Shown piece by piece: positions 12,440 to 25,932 of a stretch of 64,000 bases of DNA; the first letter of the stretch is position 1; each line of letters starts with the position of its first letter. The stretch is from Stomoxys calcitrans (lineage: Eukaryota; Arthropoda; Insecta; Diptera; Muscidae): positions 229,512,254-229,576,253 of the forward strand of contig NC_081553.1 in NCBI RefSeq assembly GCF_963082655.1, given 5' to 3'. A model generated the notes under the pieces. It saw nothing but the letters and a program-made list of their open reading frames with translations. It ran no database searches and was not told the DNA's origin. Both the position numbers and the translations under genes were made by a program.

Positions 12440-13645
12440 GGAAAGGCGGATCTGATCTATTGATATCCAACACTGCATTGGGTAAGCAGGCTAAATAAAA
12501 TACCTGGGTGTTTTGCTGGACAGGAAATTGAACTTCAAGTCCCACATTTTGGAAAGGGCAAGAAAGGCCACTCTTGCCCTATACACCTGCAAGAAAGCCA
12601 TTGGCAAAAGTTGGGGGTTTAGACCGCGTGTCATGCATTGAGTATATACTGCAGTTGTCAGACCTATAATGCTATATGGTGTTGTGGTCTGGTGGACGGC
12701 GCTTCAAAAATCTACCTACTGCTCAGTACTTAACCGGATCCAAAAGATGGCTTGTTTGTGCGTCACAACCGCACTGAGGACGACACCATCTGATGCACTG
12801 AATTTAATGCCTCATCTTACGCCTCTGGACATTGCGGCTACCCAAATTGTAGCGAACACTGCCGTGGGTTAAAGGTCATGTGTCGGCTACGAACACTGTG
12901 TTATTCTTGATACAATATCCGATGTTCCAGGCAGTGTGGATTACACCCTACCTGAGACGCTTTTTCATAAAAATTACTGTACCACTATTCTTGATAGAAC
13001 CGATTGGAACTACGATATCCATGGTAACAGAAGTTACATACACTTCTATACGGATGGTTCCAAACGAAATGACCAGGTGGGCTTTGGGGTGTACTCTAAA
13101 GATCTAGAAATGGTCATATCGAAGAGCTTACCCGACCACTGCAGTGTGTATCAAGCAGAGATCCTTGGAATTAAGGAAGTGGTAGAATGGCTGCGATATA
13201 ATGTCATATTTTCATAAATATATTTTCAGGCAGCCATTGGCATAAATATATTTTCAGGCAGCCATTAAATCCGTGGAGAACGTATTTCTGAACACAAAAA
13301 ACGCCCTCGACTATCGCAGAGATGGCTGAACAGATCAAAATTCACCTGTTCTGGGTGCCGGGCCACAGAGATATCCCAGGGAGTTCTAAAGCAGACGAGC
13401 TTGCGAGACTAGGAACTACCTTACACACTCCAGGGACATTGGAATCTGTGGGTATGCCTCTAGCGACATGTAAGCTAAGTTTTCAGGACCAGGCCCGAAG
13501 GGCAACGAATGATAGGTGGTCGCAAAGAGGGTGCTATGAGCATTCCAAAACTATGTGGCCTAATCTAGACTTGAAGAGGTCTACTGCTTTCCTGTCATTG
13601 GTTAGAACTACGCTTACAAAAGCTCTAAAAGTGAAAATCTGTTGA
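12440..13645 (+). mobile_element. Non-LTR retrotransposon remnant (end of reverse transcriptase plus RNase H)
   Basis: Translated pieces in element order: KYLGVLLDRKLNFKSHI and RPIMLYGVVVWW (end of the reverse transcriptase region), NRIQKMACLCVTTALRTTP, then an RNase H domain with FYTDGSK (catalytic Asp), VYQAEILGIKEV (catalytic Glu) and LFWVPGHRDIPGSSKADELAR (His and final Asp). RNase H at this position fits I/LOA-type LINEs. The copy is dead: TGA at 12639-12641 where Trp is expected, TAA at 12870-12872, a stop at 13215-13217, and a 28-bp duplication at the DSQAA motif. Confidence 0.85.
13213..13266 (+). repeat. 28-bp tandem duplication inside the LINE RNase H region
   Basis: CATAAATATATTTTCAGGCAG and the next bases occur at 13213 and again at 13241. 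The duplication falls on the DSQ catalytic motif and breaks the frame. Confidence 0.8.
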
Positions 13646-13954
13646 TAGTTGTATATGGGAGATATATCTGGACCTGAACCGATTTTTATGAAATCCAACA
13701 GCAATCTGAACCGATTACGACAAAACTCCGCACGTTGTGTGGTAGTTCAAAGTTCAAAAATCCAATGCTTCTACAAAATCCGTACTTCTATAAAATCCTT
13801 AATTGTGCTTCATGCCACCCTCCTTAGTCGGTTCATGTCTGGTATTGTGACACCACCTAAGCGCCGGTGTCTGTTAGCAGCAAAAACCCGACAATGACAT
13901 AGAAAATACTCCAGCTTCTCACCAACTACCCAAAATGCTCGATTTTCATAATTT

Positions 13955-14950
13955 TTATAACCTTCACCATTGGATGGGGGTATACTAATTTCGTCATGCT
14001 GTTTGTATATATATTCTTGATCGTAATGACATTCTATGCCCGTCCGTCTGTCTATCGAAAGCACGAAGAAGGAGTAAAGCTAGTCGCTTGAAATTTTACA
14101 CAAATACTTCTTATTAGTTTAGTAGGTTGGGATTGTAAATGGGCCAGATCGGTCCATGTTTTGATATAGCTGCCACATAAACCGAGCTTGGGTCTTGACT
14201 TTTTCAGTCTCTAGAGGGCGCAATTATTATCCGGTTTAGCTGAAACTTTACACATGATGTTTTTGCACCACTTCCAATAGCTGTGCAAAGTATGGTTGAA
14301 ATCGGTCTATCACCTGATGGAGCGGTCATATAAACCGATCTGGAGTCTTGACTTCTTGACAATTATTATCCGATTTAGCTGAAATTTTGTGCAACAGCTT
14401 CTCCCAAGACCTTCAATATATGTGTCAAATATGGTTTGAAACTGATACAGCTCCCAACCGATCTCCCTAACTTACTTCTTGAGCTCCTAAAGGGCGCAAT
14501 TCTTATTCAAATTGGCTGAAAGTTTACACAATGACTGACTCTACTATGGTCTCCAACACTCAATTCAATTCAATCCAATAGCATAGCAATTCTTTTTTTT
14601 TATACTTTGTTTACCTAAAAAGAGGTACCGGGAAAAGAATTCGACAAATTCGATCTATTGGTTGCCCAAAAAGTAATTGCGGATTTTTCATATAGTCGGC
14701 GTTGACAAATTTTTTCACAGCTTGTGACTCTGTAATTGCATTCTTTCTTCTGTCAGTTATCAGCTGTTACTTTTAACTTGCTTTAGAAAAAAGTGTAAAA
14801 AAAGTATATTTGATTAAAGTTCATTTTAAGTTTTATTAAAAATGCATTTACTTTCTTTTAAAAAAGCCGCAATTAATTTTTGGGCAACCCAATATAATGA
14901 AGGGTATAAAAGATTCGGGCCGGCCGAACTTAACACGCTTTTACTTGTTT
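13955..14950 (+). repeat. Interspersed repeat family A, interrupted by a MITE
   Basis: Starts CCTTCACCATTGGATGGGGGTATACTAATTTCGTC and ends GGGCCGGCCGAACTTAACACGC...TTACTTGTTT. It has the same modules as the copy at 2470. The terminal CGATCCATGGTGGAGGG segment is split by the mariner-type MITE at 14658-14892. Confidence 0.85.
14658..14892 (+). mobile_element. Complete mariner-type MITE, 235 bp, nested in repeat A
   Basis: Left end TTGGTTGCCCAAAAAGTAATTGCGG (one G short) and right end CCGCAATTAATTTTTGGGCAACCCAA form inverted terminal repeats, flanked on both sides by the TA target-site duplication typical of mariner insertions. The interior is non-coding. The insertion splits a family-A end, so it is younger than that copy. 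Confidence 0.92.
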
Positions 14951-16002
14951 TTTCTTGATAGTTCCCAAAATCGCTACAAGATTGTCGGATTGAGATCTAC
15001 AATAACTTTTACCATGCATTTGAGGTTCGATTGTCATTGTATTGCTTGATTTGGATTGATGTCAAAATGTACAAATTTACAAATATAGTGAACTTAGGGC
15101 CGTAAAATGTTTTAGTTTCTTTTTTTTTGATTTTTGTTGTATTGTTAACACATTTTTATAAACACTTTTTTTGAAAAAAAAAAAATTAAAGTAAACTTTT
15201 TTAAAATACAACAGGCAGTCTCTGACCGTTTCTTGAAATATTGCACACTAAAATCAGTGTTTCTCAACATATTCTTGACTACCCATTAGATTTCTTTTAA
15301 GATTTTACTACTTTTCTAGATTATAAGTAAACTCATATCAAACTAATGTCTATGCTTATTTTAAACTAAATTGAAAAAAATTTGCAAAGAAGCCTCTTCT
15401 AGTTTGTTCTATTTTTTTTTTTTTTTTTTGTTTAACTAACTACAAATGTGTGTTTTCAACTACGCCAAACCATCACTTGGTCATATTACAGCCTCCCTTG
15501 GGTTGCTTACTTTAAATGGTTATTTAAGAAATATTTAAACTCCCAAATTTACTAAACAACTCTTCATCAGCCATCACTACCAAATGAGTAGAAAATTGGG
15601 TTATATATGTATTCCAACTGCCAACAAGCCCTTAAACCCTTGAAACTCAAACTCAATTTTCTTTGCTTTGCCAAAGTTTTGGGTAGCAACCTTCCTTCCA
15701 CCCCCACCCATTTAAAAAGAAAAAAAAGGGCTAAAAAAGCAAATTATCCTTAAACTCGGCAGAGAACTTGGCAAGCCTTATTAAAATAAGGGTTAACAAA
15801 ATTATCTAAACTTTTTAGAGGATGTTTGAGTGGGTTGAGAACATACTCTGCTCCTTCACAAGCAGGTTTAGAAAACTAAGAAGGCTGGTTTGCCCCTTTT
15901 CCCCTTCAAAATGGAAGTGACCATATTTTAAAACTCTTACATTTTTCTAAATTGTCTATTTAATGGGTTTCTCCTTTCTTTCTTTACCTTGTTTATTTGC
16001 AG
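14951..16002. other. Unannotated AT-rich DNA upstream of pros
   Basis: Poly-T/A tracts and no recognisable repeat or gene. May hold regulatory sequence or intron; nothing specific is visible. Confidence 0.4.
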
Positions 16003-17819
16003 AGAGACTTTTAAGCGCGCGTAAAAAAGGAGAGAGTTACAATACAAAACCAATACAAAATTTTTGAAAAAAATAAACATCAAACTTAAAATTTCAACTA
16101 AAAAAATCTTGAAAAACCAAAATTAGAAAATGTTCTTTTTTAAATTTTGAACAACATCAATTAAAAAGAAAAATAAATCCCAATTAAAATATAAAAACAA
16201 AATCAATGAATATAAAAATTCCTTATAAAGATCTAGACGAAAACAAAAAAATTCATTCTTGATGAGGACAAAAAGACATGACAAAAGCAAAAAACAATCA
16301 AACACAAAGGAATATCTATAATTTTCACAATAAAAATTAAATGCAAAAGACATTCGCATGTGTGTGGTGGTGGAAAGAAGTAACAAAACAAAATTTACAA
16401 TTAGAAAAAGGAAAAAACGTAAACGTCATATTTTGAAAAGGAAGGCAAAACGCAAGGAGGAGCTGAAGAAGAGTAAAGGGAAAAACCAAAACACAATATT
16501 CCGAACCAATCAAAATTTCTAAGTTTGGCGAGAACGAACCAGAAAGTGAAAGCGAGCTCAAATTCAGTTTTCAGTTTGCCCCCCCCGCCACAAGTCAGCA
16601 AAAATATTTTTTTGTAGAACGCCAAAGAAAACAAGGAAACGGAAAAGGAAATAAAACACCCATACGCACACAAACATAGCATAATAATAAGAGACAAGAA
16701 TAGTAAAAACTAGACTGAGAAAAACAAAAACACAAGGCCACTACCAAAATAAGGGAAATCATACCTGGGGAAGTAAAGGATTCTTTTGGTAATATAAACA
16801 AATTCTAAAAGGAGCCTAACAAAGGAAAGCTTCAAATTTGAATATTTTCATTGCCATAACCCCATTGAACTAAGAGCAAACCAACCGAACACCCCACTTC
16901 GTTTACTTGCATTTTTCCCACTCCCACCTGCTGCTGCTGCCCAAAGCCCCCACCAAAATAACGCCGGCAACAACGCACTCTTCTTCCCAAACTTGAAACA
17001 CACACAGAAACAGCACTCACCCACATCAAATCAATTTTTGTCCAAAGGGGGAAAAACAACAAAGACGGCGAGTTTTCAAATCGCCTGCTGCCCGAGACAA
17101 AAAACCGAAAACAGACACGCACCAAACAACTAACTTTGCTTGGTTTTCCCGGCTGGTTGCTGTTGTTGTGGCTGAGATTTTGGGGAAGTGAAGCGAAACG
17201 GAAACGTCGAGTTAAACACTGGCAAACACACACTCACACGCACCCTCTGTGAGAGCAAAACGAAAAAAGTAAATTACTTACACACACTCTCACGACTAAG
17301 AGAGTAGTCTTAGTCTCAGGCAAGATTAAGCCTCTGTACTCGGCCACCACATATGCCTGAGTGAATCAAACACAGGGAGAGCAATTGTGAGTCAAGGCCC
17401 TATCTGCACACACACACACACACTCTCGCCAGAAGGCAAAGCAAGGAGAAAAGACGGCGAATCCAAAAACTCTTATCTTTAGTAGTCAACCGAAAACGGG
17501 GGAGTTGGATATTAAAATAAAACAATAATTACACAAGAGCCAAAAGAGAGAGCCCATAAGCCAGAGCGAAGGATTAAGATTTCCTTTAGACTCCCCTAGA
17601 GAGCAAGAGTAATAATTGAGAGTTTTAAGCTCAAGCTCCTTTTGCTCCGGCAAAATTCCTTTCTCTGTTTACCTCTTGGGCAAGGAAATTGAGCCAAAGG
17701 AAATTGAGGAACAGAGCGGCCACCAGGAACAAACGAACGCGTGTGCTTTGCTCACGTAGCTGCTGCTGCTGTGCTGCTGCTCCACCAATCACTTCGGGTG
17801 TTAGGGGGGGCGGCATCTG
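16003..17819 (+). promoter_or_regulatory. pros: Putative prospero 5' leader and promoter-proximal region
   Basis: About 1.8 kb without recognisable repeats directly upstream of the start codon, unlike the transposon-dense DNA before it. A splice-acceptor-like TTTATTTGCAG ends at 16002, so a leader exon could begin at 16003. Two initiator-like TCAGTT motifs occur at 16564-16576. From about 17220 to 17640 there are clustered GAGAG/CTCTC motifs and CACA runs, the sort of sequence bound by GAGA factor at fly developmental promoters. The transcription start cannot be fixed from sequence. Minus-strand open frames here are low-complexity by-products. Confidence 0.4.
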
Positions 17820-20800
17820 ATGATGTCATCAGAGGAGGACACAGATTGTTTTGGTTTGTTCACTGCTGATGATAAGTCATTGCTTAAGGCAACATTGACG
17901 ACAAATTCAAGCTTAACAACTGCAACAACAACAACAACGACGACGACGCCCTCAAACGCCAATATCTATGAAGCGGCCAGGACCGCTCTTAACGACTTTC
18001 AGAGCCAAGAATTCAAGGAAACACTGACAAATCTTAAAACGGAGGAGGACACGGAAACGCCAAATAACGGCTACGACCAGCTATCATCCTCATCCTCCTC
18101 ACCCCAACCTTTAAGCAGGGGAAAGGAACAACAGCAACAACACTGCCTGAAACGGCGGCAAAAATATAAAAGCGACCAAGACCAAGATATTCTAATAAAA
18201 ACCAAAGGAGTAAAAAAACCCAAGGAAAACGGCGAAAATCCAACAAAAGACTCAAACAGCAACCAAGAGGAGACCACAAATATTATAGCCGACAACGACG
18301 ACGACGGCGACGACGCCAATAACCACGGCGACAACGACTTGCAAGAGTGTATAAAAAATTCTAAAACAGCCACTACGACTAACACAGAGGCACAAAACGA
18401 AGAAGAAGACGACGACGACGAAGTTATATTTCTCTTCGCCGGCAATACTCTTAACACTGTCGGCAGTAGTGTTGGTGGGGTTGGTGGTAGTAGTGGTAGT
18501 AGCTCCTCACACACCAACAACAGCCCTAAACGTAGTGGTGGTGGCCGTATAAGTCAGAGTGGTGCTGGTGGTGGTGGTGCTACGGCAAAGACAAACACAA
18601 AAACACCACCATCATCATCGTCATCGTCATCTGGAAGAGCAAACACAGCCACATCGTCATCTACACTCAACAGCAGCAACAACAACACCACTACTACTCA
18701 AGCAGGAATAACGGCGACGAATTCGTCGTCTACAGGCACGACGACGACAACGACAACGCAGCCGCCATCAACGACGACTACGACGACGACGGCCACGACA
18801 ATTTCAGAAAACGGCAATAACAGCAGTAAACAACAAGTCGTACAAGTCGTTGAACATTTTACAGAAAGTAGTCATAGTGGTGCCGTCAATAAGACAACAA
18901 CGTCATCTCCGTTAGCTCTCGCCTCGCAGACGTCGTGTGGCTCGAGAAAAATTACGGAACTCAAATCGAATAATAATAGCAAGAAAAAATCGTCTCAGAC
19001 AGGAAATTTACAAAATCGAAACACAAAAGTGACGAGTAGTGCTACTTCCTCTTCATTATCCTTAAATAACAAAAAGAATACAGCAACAACAAAGCGTAGT
19101 AGTGCAACAACATTAGCATCCTCTATAACAGCAACAACCTCAAATACAACGACGCCTAGTACGTCATTGCGTTTAAGTGATAATTCCAATGTGAATGAAA
19201 CGAACGGTAATAGTAATAATCATAATAACAACGGTACGATAACCGCAAATAATTGTAGTGATTTTGAGGATTTCGATAAAAGTGATTTGAATATTTTCGC
19301 CTCGTTGCCCAATTTTATACAGCAATTAACGCAACACCAGCAACAATTGCAAAATTCCAACAACAGCAACAACAATAACAATAATAATAGCAATAACAAT
19401 AACAGCAACAATTCAAGTCCCTCGGCATCACAATTGGCCCTTTCACAGCCAGCCACAATATTAACGCCGTCAACAGCTGCTGCCTTAATGAGTAGTGCTG
19501 CTGCGGCTGCCGCGGGTGCCGCTGGAGGAGCTCTATATGGGGCCTTATTAAATCAATCACAATCATCGACCTCACCCACTGCCCATCATCATCATCATCT
19601 GTCGTCGTCGGTGACGACGAAAAGTTTCCTAACACCCAACTGCACCAGTAACAATAGTAGTGGTCAGCAACAAAATTCGCCGGGGTCATCCTCGTCACCC
19701 ACCGCCTCCTTGCTGACGGGCCAATTCACGGCCGCCCTTGGCAATTTCTTTGGGGCCAACGGTTTCGGCTCGGCCAAAATGCTAAACGAATTGTTTGGCC
19801 GTCAAATGAAGCAGGCCCAGGATGCTACCAGTGGGCTACCCACAAACTTGGACAATGCCATGTTGGCAGCGGCCATGGAGTCGGCCACCAGTGCCGATTT
19901 GCTCAGTGCTGCTGGCCTTGTGAACTCCTTGGGCCTTAATGCCACCACCAAATTGCTCAATAACAACACAATAAATGCCAATAATGCTGATACACAGCAA
20001 CAGCAGCAGATCACCTCCTCGCCCTCTCCCAAAAATCGCCGCATTAGCAATTGCAGCGAGCGATCTGTGGAGGAGAATGGTACCGCCCGCTCCGTAGGTG
20101 ACCTCAGTGCTACCACTCCACCCAGAGCTCCCTCGGTAGGTAATAACAATTCGAATAATGCAAATTCCCTATCCAACAACAGCCAACATGGCAGCTCCAC
20201 CTCGCCCAATTTGCAACAGCAACAAAATGATTTGGCCCATCATATGCTGCGTAACATACTGCAAGGTAAGAAGGAGCTCATGCAACTGGATCAGGAGTTG
20301 CGCTCTGTCATAAGCCAACAACAGCAACAGCAGCAGCAACAGCAGAATAAGGAACCCCAGGATTCTCTTAAAATGGCCAACAATAACAACAACTCAAATA
20401 GCACTAACAACAACAATAATAACTCAGCCAACAATAATAACAACAACAATGTCAGCGATTCAAAATCGTCCAATACCAATGTGATAAATCTTATCGAAGA
20501 TTCACTATCCGAAATCAAAATCAAAAGTGAACCCAGTTTACATGCCAACTCCATGGATGGCCTAATGAATGGCGATCGTCGCAAGTCCTCGGACTCCGAG
20601 GGCCTCAACTCCCCGGCTGCCCAGCAGGAGGAGCAACAATCGGAATGCGATCAAATGGAGCAGGAGCCCGACAGTGATCATCGAGCCGATAGCGAACACA
20701 TGGATATGACTGCGGTGGTAACCAAGAAGGAGGCCGATGAGATACTCGAAGATGTTGAGCTCATGGGCCTCAACTCCAGATCGGATTTGGAGTCCTTGGC

Positions 20801-23800
20801 CTCGCCCAGCCAATCGGATATGATGTTGCTGGAAAATAGCAAGGACGATTTGGAGGATGAACTTGACAAAGATGTCTCCTCGGGCATCTCCAAAAAGTCC
20901 GACTTGAAAAGAGCCCGTGTGGAAAATATTGTCTCCAGCATGCGCTCCAGCCCCTCGCTCAATCAGGCTCATCTGCAGGTCAATGGCTGCAAGAAACGTA
21001 AGCTCTACCAGCCCCAACAGCATGCCATGGAACGTTATGTGGCTGCAGCGGCTGGTCTGAATTTTGGCCTCAATCTTCAGACCATGATGCTAAACGATGC
21101 AGACGACTCGGATGAGAATGAGTCGCCCCAGCTACAGCAAAAACGCAACGAGAAGAATGCCCTCAAATCACAATTGCGTTCCATGCAGGAACAGTTGGCC
21201 GAGATGCAGCAAAAATATGTGCAATTGTGTTCTCGCATGGAACAGGAGTCCGAGTGCCAAGAAATCGATGATAATGTCAGCGACTGCATGGAGCAAGAGG
21301 ATAACAATGGAGATCTTTCGCCCTCGCCTCCCCTCACCGGGGAAGATGTGAGCCATGTCGATGACAAGGATCGCCAGAATGGCGATGTAAGGCCCAGCTC
21401 TACCTCGCCCTCGTTGAACCTGAAGAGTGATGATAAGATGGTGGTGAACAATCAAAATTCCCTGGACAATACCCCCAATGTGCTGTCGCAAATGATGAGC
21501 AAAATGATGTCGGGCAAATTACATAACCCTCTGGTGGGTCATCCACATATGCAGCAGTCGTTCAACGGACCCCTGCCCTTGTTGCAACACATGCCTCAAT
21601 TGCAGGCTGGCGAGGCAGGGCTAACTCATCCCGCCATCAGCAATGCTGCCGCCATGTATTTGGGCCAGCAATTCTTCTTTGAGCAGGAGGCCCGCATGGC
21701 CAAAGAGGCTGCAGAGCAGCAAGAACGCCAGCAGCAACAGCAATTGCAGCAGCAGCAACAACAACAACAGCAGCAGCAGCAACAACAGCAAGTGCAGGAA
21801 CAACAGGAACAGCAAAGACGTTTCGAGCAGGAGCAGCAGCAACGCCGCAAGGAGGAACAACAAGCTCAGCAGCAGCAACAGCAGGTGGTCCAACAACAGC
21901 AGCAAGTTGCTCAGCAACAATTGCGCCAACAGCAGCAACAGTTACAGCAAATGCAGCAGGAACACCAGCAGTCGCTGCAACAGCAGCCCACTCGGCCCCA
22001 ATTGCATCACAACAATCGCGTCAATGCCCGACATAATACCGCCCTCAAGAGCGAACTCTCCGAGAAGTTCAACATGCTGCGGACCAGTTCGAGCTCCATA
22101 ATGCGTATGTCCGGAGCCGATCTCGAGGGCCTGGCCGATGTCCTCAAGTCCGAAATAACCACCTCGCTGTCAGCCCTGGTTGACACAATCGTCACTCGCT
22201 TCGTACACCAACGCCGCCTCTTCAGCAAACAATCTGACTCGGTCGCTGCCGCCGCCGAACAACTCAACAAGGATCTTCTGCTCGCCTCACAAATCCTCGA
22301 TCGCAAATCGCCGCGCACCAAGGTGGCCGATCGCTCCGCCAACAATAGCACAAACAGCTCAGCCTCCTCCGCCCAATCGAATGGACACTCCGCAGCAGTG
22401 AATCAAGCAGGTAATAATAATGGTAATCTACTCTTAGTTAATAACAATAACTCTAGCTCAACGAATAGTTTAAATAACCCAAATCAATCCAATACTAACA
22501 CAAATCCTCTGCAAGCCACGCAGCAAGCCGCCCAAATGGGTGCCCACTTGCAAGGCGTTGCCGTTGGCGGCAACGGGCCCCCGGTCAATGTGCCCCAGCA
22601 TACGTTGAATGCCAATGTGTGCCAGCCCCTGGCCAACAGCCAAAATCCCAATGCGCCAAACAGTATGGCAGCGGCGCTGAATGCCCAGAACTGTCAGAAT
22701 CTCATAGCAGCGCCCCGCCTTAACGGCAATCAGCTGTCATTCCCCTCGCCAGCGGCCGCAGCTGCTGCAGCCATGGGCTTGCAAATGCATCATGCTGCTG
22801 CAGCGGCTGCCATGTCGGCAGCTGCTGCCGCCTCGGGCCAGCAAAATCTGAACAATCAGCAGCACCCCGCCCACATGCAGGGCGATGTTGCAGGGGCGGC
22901 CAACAGCCTGGGTGGCATGAATGGTTCGAATTCGAATCTTAACTTAAACTTGACAAATGTGTCAAACCAAAATACTAACAACAATAGCTTAAGTACCATA
23001 AATATACCACCACCTCATATACGACCTTCGCCCACAGCGGCAGCAATGTTTCAGGCACCGAAGACGCCGCAAGGCATGAATCCCGTTGCAGCGGCAGCCC
23101 TCTACAACTCCATGACGTCGGGTGGAGGGCAGCCATTGAATCCCTTCTGTATGCCAGAGCCGCGTGATCAGCAACAGCAGCAGCAACAGCAACAGCAGCA
23201 GCAGCAACAACAACAGCAGCAGCAGCAACAACTCGCCCAACAACAGCAATTGGAACAGAACGAGGCTCTGAGCCTGGTGGTGACGCCCAAGAAGAAACGC
23301 CATAAGGTGACGGACACCCGCATAACGCCACGAACGGTAAGTCGCATTTTGGCCCAAGATGGCCTGGTGCCACCCGTGGTAGGAGGTGTCAACGGACCCA
23401 ATGGCCTCCAAGCGGCCAGTGGACAACAGATGCAATCACAACAACAAATGAATGGACCCTGCAATAACAATGGCAGCAATGCCCTGAATCCCGCCTCGCT
23501 AAACAATAACATTAACAGCAGCAACAACAACAACAACAGCAACAGTAGCAATAACATTGCGAACAACAATAACAATGGGGGCAACGGTTGTCCCACCTCA
23601 TCCGGGTCAAGCAATAATCAAAGCAACAGCATTTCCACACCCGCCCAAAGTCCATCGCCACGGAGTCAGGCGCCAGCCTTCCATCCGAATGTGCCGCCAC
23701 CACCACCACCCATGTTGCCCGTGTCGTTGCCCACCTCGGTCGCCATACCCAATCCTTCGCTACACGAATCGCAAGTCTTCTCACCGTACAGTCCATTCTT

Positions 23801-24124
23801 TAATCCGCATGCACCGCCGCCACATGGCCCACACGCCCCGCCCACAGCCGCTCAAATGCACCACATCAAAATGTCGTCCAGCCCGCCCGGCGGCCTGGGC
23901 AGCCTAATGGATACACGCGATGGGTCACCGCCACTGCCACCACATCCCTCGACCATGTTACATCCCGCGCTGCTGGCGGCCGCCCATCACGGTGGCTCAC
24001 CCGACTACAGTGCCCATTTGCGTGCTGCCATGGATGCTCAGGATCGCAGTTCCGATTGCAATTCAGCCGATATGCAATTCGATGGAATGCAACCAACCAT
24101 ATCGTTTTTGAAACAACAGATGAT
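17820..24124 (+). CDS. pros: prospero, coding exon 1 (N-terminal regulatory region)
   Basis: First and largest coding exon of the homeodomain transcription factor Prospero, which in flies drives neural progenitors out of self-renewal and into differentiation and is partitioned asymmetrically at neuroblast division. It encodes 2101 residues plus two bases. An in-frame TAG at 17802-17804 lies five codons before the first ATG, so there is no extension within this exon. The second ATG (17823) has the better context, with A at -3. Residues ~1-800 are S/T/N/Q/A rich. Prox1-like islands follow: KRARVENIV (~1030), a coiled coil around [16 protein letters not shown] (~1115), [17 protein letters not shown] (~1437) and a basic motif [13 protein letters not shown] (~1822) that is a likely nuclear localisation signal. 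Q runs lie near residues 831, 1303 and 1783. The exon ends at ATGAT before GTGAGT (phase 2). The full protein is 2271 residues against about 1400 for Drosophila Pros, mostly through low-complexity expansion. Confidence 0.95.
24099..24107 (+). other. pros: Vestigial or variant U12-type 5' splice site inside prospero exon 1
   Basis: ATATCGTTT sits exactly where Drosophila is known to use a U12-type donor for Pros-S. The U12 consensus is RTATCCTTT. Here the sixth base is G instead of C. The site starts in phase 0, after an ACC codon, and lies 26 nt before the U2-type donor. Confidence 0.5.
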
Positions 24125-25932
24125 GTGAGTATATAGACATGGTAGTTTTCCCAAAACCAAAAAAAAAAAAAACAAAAAACTACAAAAATATATTAAAGCA
24201 TGTTGATAAGATTTAGTTAAGCTTTTTTTGTTTGTTTACCAAAAGGGAAAAGGTGAATGAAGAGAATTGTAAAGATCTGATAGTCACACCTTCCTGCCTC
24301 CATAACCCTTAACTACCCCTTCCTTTTTTCATTGATCCATTTCCTTTACTTTATGCCAAGGATTGTTGACAGTAGTCATTTTTCATACCAGTAAAATATT
24401 GTCTAGCAACCATATCCATAGCCATACCCATTCCTTTCTTAGGCCCTTGCCCTGTCAACCCGTTCTAGGTCCATTTTCTTACCTTTCTTAGGAGTCCATG
24501 GATTTGTACAGTAGGAAACCAATCAAGTGTCTCTTTATTGCATTGCAAAATTCTGAAAACAAAAAAGTTGCTGCCTTAAGTAGTTCCTACAGAAGTGCAA
24601 ACAAGCCAAATCGTTGAATGTATGCAGCAAAAGAACAGCAGCAACCCAATCTCTTATAATAAGTAGCAGTGAAATCAAAACCTTATTTCAACAACCCCAA
24701 TCACTTAACTATTCAAATCAAAAAAACAACAAGCAACCAATCACCCAAGCATTCATACATCCCTGCCACCCCCTCCCAAACCGCCATCGCAAGCATAAAA
24801 ACCGACGAAGCTTGGAAATAAACTTAAGAATTTTTGCTAAAGAATCAACAACCCATTGATTACAAAATGCTTCAACAAATCTTTAAGCCCAAACGTAGCC
24901 TCACCCCAATCCCAAATGAAACCCCTATTACCCCCACGGGCCATGCAACTTGATGCAGCGCGCCAATCTGGCCAACAACCGTCAGCACCTTTTACTTTTA
25001 CTGCTGCTAGCTGAGAGTGAGGAACCACCCCACCCCCTCGCCACTTACCTTACAACTCTTCCTTTGGCAATGTTCGTTCGTTCGTTCGTTTCAATCAAGG
25101 TGCATTGCATTCAAAATCAATCAATGCACTCAGGTTCAGTTCAATTTTTTTTTTTTGTAAACTTGCCGTGTGCTTTTTCCCTGTTTTCTTTCTTATTTTT
25201 CTGCTGCAAATACGAAGAGAAAATTGCAGCAGCACCAACAGCAACAACAACTACAAAGCCAATGACTAGAAAACATGGCAAAGTTCTTGTGGTTGTTGCT
25301 TTTAGTTCTTGTTTCGTTACATTGAGGTATGCATGCATCAGTGTGTTTGTGTGTGTATGTGTGGGAAAAATGATTTCTTTTTTCCCCAATAGAAAATCCT
25401 ACAAACATTTCCCATCAATCAACGAGAGGCAGGCATCATGCTATGCAACGAACCTTATAGAAATCGTTTCTTCACCTTTTCCCATTCAGTTTTATTGAAT
25501 GGAGCCCTCCCTTGTGGGGCCATGGTTAGAGTTAAAAGAGTAAGAGTTTGCAGCATGCCCAACTCGGCTTGTTTTTTTTTTTTTTTTTGATTATTCTTAT
25601 CATACTTTTATATCAAAAATATATACGTTTATGCTCATTTTGAATGCCTTTATATTCATTAAGTTCTTGTTTTTGTTTTCTTTCTCTTTTTTCCCCAAAA
25701 TTCAAATGATTTTGTCTAAATTTCGACCTCAATGCTTAATGCTCCACCAATTTCTTTGGCGTTTTGTCATTCGATTTAATTGCTTTCTATAATTGTATGA
25801 AAATTCCAAAAACAAATATGTTTTGCCAATTTTTTGAGCAATTTTCTACATTTGTTTTTAATTTTTGTTTTCTTGCTATTGCCAACAAAACAAAACGACA
25901 AACACCATTTCCATGATACACAAAAATTTTAG
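24125..25932 (+). other. pros: prospero intron 1 (twintron position)
   Basis: U2-type intron of 1808 bp, GTGAGT at 24125 and AG at 25931-25932. It occupies the place of the Drosophila twintron. Just downstream of the donor is a run rich in A (24157-24186, AAAACCAAAAAAAA and similar). In Drosophila a purine-rich intronic enhancer downstream of this donor favours U2 splicing. Whether this A-rich run corresponds to it is inference. Otherwise the intron holds AT-rich sequence, a TTCG tetranucleotide run near 25075-25092 and CA/GT-rich patches. I see no transposon or gene in it. Confidence 0.9.

Noticed and set aside
16832..17233. 133-codon minus-strand frame opposite the pros leader
   Set aside because: Cys/Gly/Arg-rich composition results from reading the complement of leader sequence; no domain or conservation evidence.
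18034..23796. Many overlapping open frames on both strands within the pros exon, including Leu- and Cys-rich minus-strand frames
   Set aside because: They are shadows of CAG/CAA/AAC trinucleotide tracts in the real frame and have no domains.
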